Below, piece after piece: positions 55,861-64,000 of a stretch of DNA of 64,000 bases (positions are counted from its first letter, which is position 1; each line of letters starts with the position of its first letter). The position numbers and the translations under genes are program-made. The notes below the pieces were generated by a model. It worked only from the letters and a program-made list of their open reading frames with translations. It made no database searches and was not told the origin of the DNA. The stretch spans positions 1,922,001 through 1,986,000 of the forward strand of contig JAGPYM010000003.1 of assembly GCA_020736575.1 (NCBI GenBank). The letters run 5' to 3'. The DNA is from Thelonectria olida (lineage: Eukaryota > Ascomycota > Sordariomycetes > Hypocreales > Nectriaceae).

Positions 55861-56825
55861 AAAGCGATGACAGGAACTTATACCATATTTACGACACAAC
55901 TAGCATGATCATGGAGTTTTGGGGCATTATATGGCTTGTACGATGAAGGCATGATACTCTGGAAGGAGATCGGGTAATGCCACCCTCTGCGTCTTTGTAC
56001 TTTAGCGCATTATCCTCTGCATCCTCCTCCACATTACCTCTCCTTACCTATTCACTTATTTCCCGGAGATCATTTTTGATGACGAGATGGAACGTTCTTA
56101 ACAAAGGCTACGACGGCGAGCGTAGGAAGTATATGGATGGATCGGGGGCGTCAAGGACGCTAGGTTTAGCCTGCAGCGGCATTTCGGAGTACCAGGACGT
56201 GTCAATCTTTCTTCCCCCTGTCAGGTTTAATAAACACGACAGCTGTTTCTTCATCTTGAGGGACCTCTACTTTGCTTCCTGGGGGACATACGAGCGCGTT
56301 GATCGCCTGGACCAAGAGAGGATTCCGCCTCTTCCGCGTCTACTACGCAGTATGTTTCTTCGAACGACCAGCTTAGGCTTTGGTTTAGGACTCAATGTAT
56401 CCGAGCATCTCCCACGATATACATGGAGAGATTATCCAACAGTCCGCACCTTGTTCTCAAGGCATACAAGGGGTGGTCAAAGTGTTGTTCTGGCATCTGA
56501 ACAATTATGACATTGTTCCATCGCAATCACTGTGTTTGTGCTTGGAGAACAAAGAACCCCAATCTACCCCGCCTGAACATGCAGTATTGTCCATGTGAAA
56601 GCAGCAATCACTTCACTAGACACAGCTGCTTGTCTGACGCAAAGGATTTTCGTCGTGAGTATATATCTGCGGTATACCCACTCGCACGCATAGCGGTGGA
56701 CAGAGAAGCAAACAAGAACCTAAGCAACGATCAAGTTTCCAAGTTACCTTGGTCAGGAACTGGCCAGAACGACTCTACTTTGGCTTTCTGCGCAACACCA
56801 AATTATAGCGCACCACACATCCAAT
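55861..56825. other. Intergenic region
   Basis: 3' flank of the kinase gene and 5' region of the next gene. A 177-codon frame at 55977-56510 lacks recognisable features and is not called. Confidence 0.45.
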
Positions 56826-58646
56826 ATGTCCACTGCAGGGAAGACATCGATATCTGGGTACTTATCGGCCGCCTCTGACACGAGCGTAGATGGTAGCAAA
56901 CGTGGCCTGCTTGCCATACCACGGGAAAGCCTGGACCAACTCACCAATGTCCTGTGGATGAATCCCTCTATCAACATTGCCAACCCCGATCAGGATTGGC
57001 TCGACAAGCAGAAGGCTGGAGCCGATGGGTTAGACGAGTCCCTCCGGTGTTCGAAGAACTTGCTCAAGAAGATCGCGGATTGCGTCGACAACCATTGTCA
57101 TCCCGCGAGAGCAGCCCATCTTTGCCATTCGCATCGGTTACTCAACCCTCGCATTATCCGTCGAATTATGCTCCTTGTTGCTTCTGAGCTGACCAAGCGT
57201 ACAGATCGCTTTCGTTCTTGGCGCAACCGCATCCCATTCTCGGACTGCATGGGTGCATGGGTCGACCGTGTCGACGCCGCGACAGCTCTTTGGATTGGTC
57301 GGGATGCTTTCTTCGCTATATTCGGCTATGACCAGCCCATTACGACAGTCCAAACCGTTGAGGGTGGATGTGAGGCGTGCATTCTCGCCATTGTCGGAGG
57401 CAGACCGCAGCTCCTGAGTGACGTCAGGGCCAGCATGGTTGCCCGACTGCATCAATATCCGAACCATGGCCGCACGGAGCCTCGACTGTGGCGTGCGGTA
57501 GAGTCATGGATCGAGCACTTTGACGATGATGTCTGCGAAGGTATCCTAACGGCGTGTGATGTTCTCGCAGAGCAGATCACGAAGCTGAACCAGGCGATTG
57601 AGGAAGAGAAGGACAAGAGAATGAAAGACCCTCGCTACTTGTCCAGATACCACCCAAGTTTTACCAAAAAGAGCAAGACGAACAAGCTGCCTGAACCGCG
57701 TCGCCAGAAAAAGCGAAAGACACGTTCCAGCTCGTCCATGGACATGTCCAAGCCCGCGGAATCTCTCAAGCCTGTCGTACCCAAGCCCGAGACCACCTAC
57801 TCCGACAATCGCTTTGAAGCCTCTCAAGTGGAGAGCTTCTCGGTTGTGGACTCTCCTCCCGCAAATGCCATGCCGGATGCCGGGGAAGATGACATCGACC
57901 AGACGGACAACGAAACCTGGGCTTGGCTCGAGAGACGAATGCAGTCGCGCGGCCTGACCCCAAAACAGAGCTTTGCGATGCTGAACGATTTGCACCCGGC
58001 CTTTAGCGAGTATGCGAACCGCAGCGCAGTGCCGACGCCTCTGAATATGGGCCAAGCTCCGACACGAGCGAGCAGCATGAGAAGCGCTGGCACGAGAGGC
58101 AGCGTCAAGAGCACCGACCGAAGCAGTTGGGCGACGATGTACGTAAACTCGGACGAGGAGGACGATGACAACTTGACGTTTGAGATGGAGTCGACGAGGC
58201 CTGGGTACATGTCGCAGATTCCAGAGCTGGAGCCTTGCTCTGGTGGACTTGAGCAACGGGAGACCCGGGACGGTGATCAATCCTCGTACGTCCCTGTGCG
58301 TCGATCTTGGAAAGTCGCTGACTCTTCTTCATCAACATCGACCGTATGCCCTTCGACCCCCAAGTCCCAGGACACCAAGGTCTCGGGTGCTGAGAATGTC
58401 CAGCGTAATCCTGCTGCATCCCCCCGTCGAGCTTCGTCAGGCTCGCGAATTCCTCGCGCTAGGCCCCGTCGACCTTCGAATTCGAAACCTTCGATTTCGC
58501 GACCGCCGCTTGCTTATCGTCCCACGCGCCCGCCTTCACCAGGATCGTCGAGCGTATATTCGTCGCATCCTGGGTTTCGACGATCGGCCGATGAGCGGAG
58601 CGTCGCTCCACCGATGCCTCCGATTCCTGCAGGGGGTTGGATCTAG
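56826..58646 (+). CDS. Conserved-looking protein of unknown function, 606 residues
   Basis: Single open frame from ATG 56826. I do not recognise the family. Residues about 60-270 look folded and mostly helical, with several Cys/His (NHCHPARAAHLCHSHRLL) and Trp-rich segments (FRSWRNRIPF, AATALWIGRDAFFAIFGYDQP, RLWRAVESWIEHFDDDVCEGI). A short coiled coil with KEEKDKRMKDP-type charge follows. A basic bipartite-like PRRQKKRKTRSS signal at about 295-305 suggests the nucleus. The second half is disordered, with acidic (NSDEEDDDNLTFE) and Ser/Pro/Arg-rich parts. The long frame in typical codon usage supports a real gene; the function is open. Confidence 0.8.
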   Translation: MSTAGKTSISGYLSAASDTSVDGSKRGLLAIPRESLDQLTNVLWMNPSINIANPDQDWLDKQKAGADGLDESLRCSKNLLKKIADCVDNHCHPARAAHLCHSHRLLNPRIIRRIMLLVASELTKRTDRFRSWRNRIPFSDCMGAWVDRVDAATALWIGRDAFFAIFGYDQPITTVQTVEGGCEACILAIVGGRPQLLSDVRASMVARLHQYPNHGRTEPRLWRAVESWIEHFDDDVCEGILTACDVLAEQITKLNQAIEEEKDKRMKDPRYLSRYHPSFTKKSKTNKLPEPRRQKKRKTRSSSSMDMSKPAESLKPVVPKPETTYSDNRFEASQVESFSVVDSPPANAMPDAGEDDIDQTDNETWAWLERRMQSRGLTPKQSFAMLNDLHPAFSEYANRSAVPTPLNMGQAPTRASSMRSAGTRGSVKSTDRSSWATMYVNSDEEDDDNLTFEMESTRPGYMSQIPELEPCSGGLEQRETRDGDQSSYVPVRRSWKVADSSSSTSTVCPSTPKSQDTKVSGAENVQRNPAASPRRASSGSRIPRARPRRPSNSKPSISRPPLAYRPTRPPSPGSSSVYSSHPGFRRSADERSVAPPMPPIPAGGWI

Positions 58647-59503
58647 AGGTATTGCGGACGTGTGCCTGAGGAGGAGTAAGAGGAGGGGAAGCCGACTTTG
58701 GGTTGAGTTGAGAAGATGTGCTAGAAAGAAGTGAGCGTCAATTTCTGTCCGGAATGTTGATGCCCTTCACAGTGCACAGAATTGAACGTATGAACCACAT
58801 CCTTGTAGAAGTTATGATCTAGGTAGATATCGATTTTCTTTGTTGAATATATAAACAAAAGCTGCTAATGCAACATTGCACTCTTTTCAGCTTGCATCTC
58901 CATTATTGCCGACCTACCTACCGACTCGTGCAGATGGCCTAGGTGACTAAGAGCTCTCTTCAGCTCTATTGGATATCTCCCTGTCTCCCTTTGTTGGGGG
59001 TTTCCTCCAATCGGGCTGTTTGCACTTTGTATCTTGTTGTTCACAACCACTCACAACCACTCAATCTGAGAACACTTTCCGGTGGGCAACCGTAACCACC
59101 TCCTCGCCTAACGCACCTTCCTTCGGCCACCTTCCTTAGGTGTCTATCCGTACTTAGGTAACCTACCTTCCCGAAAACAAGCCGGTCAGGTGATTCCTAT
59201 CTCGAAAACGCCAGGTTGCTCGGAAACTGTTTTCGTAGCAAACTCCCCCCCATCTCTTGGCAGACGCGTTGCACTGCTCTCTTCGACACGGCAACTCCCA
59301 CGGCGCCAAGAATTTATTTTATTTTTCGTTCTCGAGGTTTCCTAGTCACCCTCACCTTTGCTCTTTTGTTCCTCTGTGTGGTTTCCTTCCCTCACACCGA
59401 TCATTCTCGAACCACCTCCATCAACGTTGGGTACTTAGTTTTAGGTTCGAACGTTCCCCCCGAGCCTTCTGTTTGAATATACTGACAACAGCAGGCCCCA
59501 ATA
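58647..59503. other. Intergenic region
   Basis: Promoter of the acetyltransferase gene. It includes TTAGGT/ACCTACC-type motifs around 59126-59170 and a short direct repeat CACAACCACT at about 59042-59061. No gene recognised. Confidence 0.45.
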
Positions 59504-61228
59504 ATGTCCAGTCTATGGGGCTCTCCCAGTGGGACAGAGCACAGTCGGGTTCCAGACTCTGTTCGGTACAGGCCGTTGAAGGAGTTCCTTGCGACGCAAG
59601 GCAAGCTATCGGAGCCAGTATCTCCGGCACAGCCTCCCCCTACTCCTCCCAAAAATGGAACAGAAGCAACACCGCAGCTTCTTCCCACTGAGGCGCTCAA
59701 GTCTCGACTGGCTGATCCTTTGAGCATGCCAACGTCCGTCGACGCTGCCTAGTTGGCAAACCGACGTGACATTGGCAGTGACACGAAAACGGATCAACGA
59801 ACTGTTGGAGCACTGGCCCTTCCCACTTCTGATGAGTCAGGTCACGACAAACATGCGCCGCTCCCGACACCTCTGCAGGTTATCGAAGCGCACGTTCCCG
59901 GTGGTACAGAGTTACCGTCCAAGGCAAACCTGAGCACCCCATCCTGGAGTGTGAGTGACCTGGGTTCCAGAACTAGCAGTAGCCCTGTTGCTGTTCAAAG
60001 TGATGCGAGCTCGGCCGGACCTTGGGAGACAATTGCCAAAGAGCGTGGCCGTGATCGTTCTGCTACAACTTCACAGAGGCCGCTGGACATTGCAACAGGC
60101 GAGTGGGCAGCCCGGCAACACAACCCACCCATTGCTGAGTTCCTTCATGACGGTACCCGTGGTCCCAACTCGAATCAATGCGATATTAACACGGATGATG
60201 GGACTCTTTTGGCTCCAGTGATGCAGCCCCAAACCCATAAAACCCACACCTCTGGGCCATGCCACGATATCCGAGATATCGGCTGGCGCCAGGAAAACAT
60301 GTCCTCGGCGAACTGGATCGCGAGGGAGCGGAAGAGACGGATCGACCTGGCAGACAAAATCCGAACTCAGGTCAGCCAGGCCAAGCTCGACCAGAACAAT
60401 CAGCTCCATCAAAAGCCAAAATGTGAGGCTCCCCCTGAAGAGGAGTCTTGGCCAACTGCCGAGTGCCTTCTCAGGCCTGCTACTCCGCTTGATATTAGCG
60501 GCATTGTGGAAGTAGTCAACGCAGAAATGGCACAAGAATATCCACAGATTCTTAGAACTGTTCCAGTTCGTTCCAAAGGGATTGTTGACATCTACCAAGA
60601 CTGCCAGAGAAGCTTACGACCATTCATTGTTGCCGTGGCTTCTGAGAACGATTTTCTGGATCGATCCAAATGGCCCAAGGGGGCTGACAAGGTTTATGCG
60701 GAATATGTCCAATTCAAGAACAGTCAAGAGTCTTCTGGCACTGGTACGATCCTTGGTTTCGCGTTCGTCTCTGATGCTAGAATGGGACTCTTTGGGGAGC
60801 CGTGTCACGGATCAAGGTTTGCGGGACGCATCACGGTTCTTGTTCATCCCGATAACCGTGGGAAGTTGTATGGGTCGGCTCTTCTTGACAGAATTCTCCT
60901 TTCGGTCGCCGTTTATCATCGCAGTGTTGTTGACTACAAGTGGGAGTGCCCCAGTCCAGCTTTGGTGTATGAGCACCCTGTTACCAAAAACCAGAGAAAG
61001 TATGCTCGATTGCACATTGAGGGTCTGTTCGCCAGAAAAGATGGCGACAAGGAGGCTTGGGTCGATAAGATGCTCGAAAAGTTTGAGTTCAAGAAGATCG
61101 GGCGGTTTGGGGAAGCAGTCCGAACAGAAACTGGAGCTTGGTTGGACTCGGTGATGTGGGAACTTGAGTCACGCCCTGTCACGGAAATCACGGGCGATGA
61201 GACTCAACGACGAATTGGGATGGATTGA
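59504..61228 (+). CDS. GNAT-type N-acetyltransferase domain protein
   Basis: Proposed exons 59504..59617 and 59753..61228, giving 529 residues. The frame from ATG 59504 is interrupted by an in-frame TAG at 59750-59752. A 135-nt intron 59618..59752 (GTATCT donor, CTGAT branch-like site, CCTAG acceptor) removes it and keeps phase 0. The first part is disordered. A basic helix (NWIARERKRRIDLADKIRTQ, about residues 221-240) precedes the catalytic domain (about 280-510). The domain has RPATPLDISGIVEVVNAE, the beta-strand FAGRITVLVHPDNRGKLYGSALLDRI (the acetyl-CoA-binding region, variant of Q/RxxGxG/A), and FEFKKIGRFGEAVRTETGAWLDSVMWE. GNAT enzymes transfer acetyl from acetyl-CoA; the acceptor is unknown. 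If the intron is wrong, translation may begin at an internal ATG such as 60299. Confidence 0.75.
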
Positions 61229-61699
61229 GTCGAGAGGAGGGTTCGGAGAGGATGTGGAGAGGCTGTTGATTAATATGGATTCCAGAATTGTGTCAGTTAC
61301 AAGGTTAGAATACGCCAACTGGTTGAAGGGAGTGGCTGGCAGGCCGGATATGGAAAAGCGAAAGGGAGGGCACGTAAAATGGGTGGGTTGTCACGATGGA
61401 ATAGTGCTCAAGAAGTTTTGTATGAAAGACGTTAGGAGATCTCGAGTGTGGATGATGGATTACACCTGGGCGGGCGACAGGCAAGGAAGCGTCCGCATCA
61501 CGTGGAGCGAGCGAGCGTGTGCTGTTTCTCAGTGCAGGCGCCCGAATTCAACATCATCCACAACAGAGACAAGCAAGAACGTCTTCCTTGCTCTTGAGGC
61601 ACCAACAGTCTAAAGAATTAATCAGAGTCGTTGATTTTGTACTCGTCAATTCTCTCTTGATCATTTCGCCCCTCAAGGTTCATTCGCTACTGTTCTAAC
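61229..61699. other. Intergenic region
   Basis: Short spacer between the acetyltransferase and Arl2 genes; promoter of the latter. No separate gene seen. Confidence 0.5.
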
Positions 61700-62550
61700 A
61701 TGCTATCGATTCTCCGAAAAGCGCGTCTTAAGGATAAGGAAATGCGCATCCTCATGCTGTGCGTATTGTGGACTCTGAAAAGTATATGAGCAAAGGCTGA
61801 AAGTCACAGAGGCTTGGACAATGCCGGAAAGACGACCATTGTGAAAAAGATCATGGGAGAGGATGTGAATACAGTGAGCCCGACGTTGGGTTTCATCATC
61901 AAGACAATCGACTATGATGGGTGAGCCGTCTGTGTGATTACTGGCCAGGGAAAGGACAAAGCTAATGGCAAGAGTCGCAGATACAAGCTGAATATTTGTA
62001 AGTTATGTCGGTCTTGGAGGAATCACCAAAGCTGACCTTCGTAGGGGATGTGGGTGGTCAGAAAACGTTGCGGTCATACTGGCGGAACTATTTCGAGAAG
62101 ACGGACGCGCTGATCTGGGTTGTTGACGCAACCGACCGACTACGAATCGAGGACTGCAGAGACGAACTACAAGGACTACTGCAGGAGGAGGTATGTGACA
62201 CGATCCAGGAACACCAGTGATGGATCTCGTGCTAGCAACGCATGGCTGACGGTCATGTGACGCAGCGTCTTGCAGGAGCCAGTCTCTTGGTGTTTGCGAA
62301 CAAGACGGATGTGGAAGGATGCATGACGGAGCAGGAGATCCTCTCGGTAAGACGTTATGTTATGCTAGTCTCGGAGCGACCAATGCATGCCAGAAGCTGA
62401 CTATGAGGGTGGATCTAGGCATTGCAACTTGAGTCGATCCGAACGCATCGCTGGCACATCTTGCCGTGCAGTGCCATCACAGGCAGTAACCTCAAAGAAG
62501 GATTGGCGTGGGTGGTGGAGGACGCAAAGAGACGACTGTTTCTCTACTGA
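61700..62550 (+). CDS. Arl2-like small GTPase
   Basis: Six exons, 61700..61758, 61810..61920, 61981..61997, 62045..62190, 62266..62346 and 62419..62550, giving 181 residues, close to the usual 184. The third exon is only 17 nt. Nucleotide-binding motifs are intact: P-loop GLDNAGKT, switch I around SPTLGF, DVGGQ (G3), ANKTD (G4) and CSA (G5). The segment [20 protein letters not shown] is characteristic of Arl2. Arl2 works with tubulin-folding cofactors in alpha/beta-tubulin biogenesis (S. pombe Alp41, yeast Cin4). The N-terminus MLSILRK lacks the Gly2 found in most Arf-family members, so N-myristoylation is not expected if this start is right. Confidence 0.93.
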
Positions 62551-63787
62551 GGGACGATGCAACACACACAGACAAGGTGTGCCCAACTATGAGCACTGAT
62601 TGGCGTCGTCACAGCTTAGACGCTGCAATAGTCAATCCGTTGACGGATGCATAGTTAACCGGAGCCAAACCTCGTCCAGATGACGTGACTTTGTTGGGCA
62701 GCCGTAACGCCGGGCAACGGAGACACAAGCAGTTGAAGACGGCCCGGGGAAGCAGGGATAGTCGTCGTCTTCAGCGCCGCCCGTTTCCAGCCGCAGTGTC
62801 GTATTCCGAGCCGGTTCTGGTAAGAAAGCCAAAAAGAAGTGAAGAATGGCTTTGAAATCGATCGGGTTAATCGAGAAAAAAAGCGGGAACGCGATAACGC
62901 GGAGAAGGAATAGTTAGGATGTGCCTTGTCAGGAAGAAAAGTTTGAGTTTTTTTTTTTCTCATTGTTTTGTTTTGAATCTGTTGATAGAGCCCAATGTCA
63001 ACAAACGCCCCAACCTGATGAGACGAATGACGTTGGCCTCATAGTCTCTCTCTCGGTCGCAACATGTGAAGTTTTGCATAAGGGACCAGGGTAAGACTTC
63101 ATTTCAGTGACGGGCTCGAGCGGTGAAATGGCTCGGGTTGGTGGAATATGACATGGACGGAGTATCCGTATATGCGATGGTTGATATGATGTTGGGTCTA
63201 TGCGTTGCAAGGTATTCAGGCGTTGGATCTAGAATTAGCATGAGTACGAAATAATTACGCGGTTGAATATGTCGACTTCGATGCTGAGACAGACATGGAC
63301 GATCGATGTCTCTTGCTCATATCAACACGCCCCCCTTCGATGATCAATTCAACGACGGCATCGTTTAGAGACAGTCAGTCCTTCAGTGGACTTTAGCGAT
63401 GAAAAAGATGCCGCCCCCTAGCAAGACGCTACAGGCATGGGACACACACTGGCATGCAGGGGTAATAAAGGCGGTCCCGCTTGAGCCTTGCAGCATGCAT
63501 CCCGTCCGTCTCTTCTCTGGATTGCTCTCCCCCATCTCACCTGGATCGAATATCATCCCATCCCAGTCACTTACTCCATCGCCAATATCGAAGTTCTCAG
63601 AAGAGGCCCCTCCCCGTCTCCTCCTCCTCCTCCTCCCTCACACACTCGCACGCCCACACGAGCTAGACCCGACCTCTCGGCGCAAACCAGAGGCGTAGAC
63701 CATCCGGTTTTCCTCCCCTTCCTTCCCCTCCAATCCAATCCATTTCGGCCACCCCCCGTGTCATGTCCCTCAGGTCCCAGAGCAGCC
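62551..63787. other. Intergenic region
   Basis: Between Arl2 and the partial gene at the right edge. It contains a T tract near 62949-62959 and a C/T-rich leader (63500-63787) before ATG 63788. No RNA gene or other coding frame recognised. Confidence 0.45.
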
Positions 63788-64000
63788 ATGTCCGACGAAG
63801 TCTCCCAGTTCCTCGAGCAGGTCGAGCGCCTGCGAGGTCAACAGATCGAAGAAGACGGAGCTCGAGCTAAGGAGCTCGAAGCCCACCTCGCCGCCAAGCG
63901 GGAGAGACAAGCAAGACGAGAAGGTGAGTTTGGACAGCTTTCAACTTAGTAGCCAACTTTGTACCACGGCCCGGCGGGAGCGTTTGCTGCCGCATGGAAT
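63788..64000 (+). CDS. First exon of a further gene, cut by window edge
   Basis: ATG 63788 opens a frame of 45 codons plus one base (MSDEVSQFLEQVERLRGQQ..., a charged, helical Glu/Arg/Ala-rich start), then a GTGAGT donor at 63924. The intron continues and the rest lies outside the window. The preceding C/T-rich leader and good start context support a real gene. The family cannot be identified from this fragment. Confidence 0.55.

Noticed and set aside
55977..56510. 177-codon plus-strand frame between the LAMMER kinase and the next gene
   Set aside because: No domain, composition unlike neighbouring genes; probably flank of the two genes.

Overview
The window looks like nuclear DNA of a filamentous ascomycete (Pezizomycotina, most likely Sordariomycetes). 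The evidence is: mostly intronless or few-intron genes; introns of about 50-150 nt with GTRNGY donors and CTRAY branch sites; standard code with C/G-rich third positions; and a protein set typical of the group (DIP2/CPS1-type adenylation protein, App1 phosphatidate phosphatase, LAMMER kinase, long-form tRNase Z). The species cannot be fixed from sequence alone. I find about eighteen protein genes (one cut by the right edge, one weak small candidate), one intron-containing tRNA-Arg and one MITE-like inverted-repeat element. No operons, secondary-metabolite cluster, CRISPR or rRNA genes are visible.

Layout. 1-12.4 kb carries three minus-strand genes: a Pro-rich, coiled-coil, membrane-anchored unknown protein; Vam7 (PX + Qc-SNARE); and the EB1 microtubule plus-end protein (4 exons). 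The 5.1 kb between the first two has no convincing gene. 13.0-20.7 kb carries plus-strand Drs1 (DEAD-box ribosome biogenesis helicase), App1 phosphatidate phosphatase and a beta-trefoil/transmembrane protein. 21.1-26.9 kb is the 1850-residue Cps1/DIP2 protein on the minus strand. 28.9-36.0 kb has a Gln/Pro-rich unknown with a Cys/His cluster and a class II cyclic nucleotide phosphodiesterase. 36.8-42.4 kb has a flavin-reductase-like protein, a 155-bp MITE-like element in its upstream region, tRNase Z and a small AT-hook/helix-turn-helix protein. 45.5 kb is tRNA-Arg(UCG), followed by sideroflexin. A 6-kb stretch without a recognisable gene precedes the LAMMER kinase (53.5-55.9 kb). The right end has an unknown 606-residue protein, a GNAT acetyltransferase with an in-frame TAG that is probably intronic, Arl2, and the first exon of a further gene.

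The most interesting observation is at vam7 (8.5-9.8 kb). The SNARE motif ends at a TGA that sits in the strong readthrough context TGA-CTA-G. The same frame then stays open for 66 codons and encodes, immediately after the SNARE motif, a strongly hydrophobic segment placed exactly where other SNAREs have their membrane anchor, followed by a Gly/Pro-rich tail. Vam7 is known as a soluble SNARE without a transmembrane anchor. The sequence suggests that stop-codon readthrough could make a second, membrane-anchored isoform.

The genes are mostly housekeeping and signalling functions: vacuole fusion, microtubules (EB1, Arl2), ribosome biogenesis, lipid control (App1, Cps1/DIP2), cAMP turnover, tRNA processing, and mitochondrial transport. 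They are not an obvious functional cluster.
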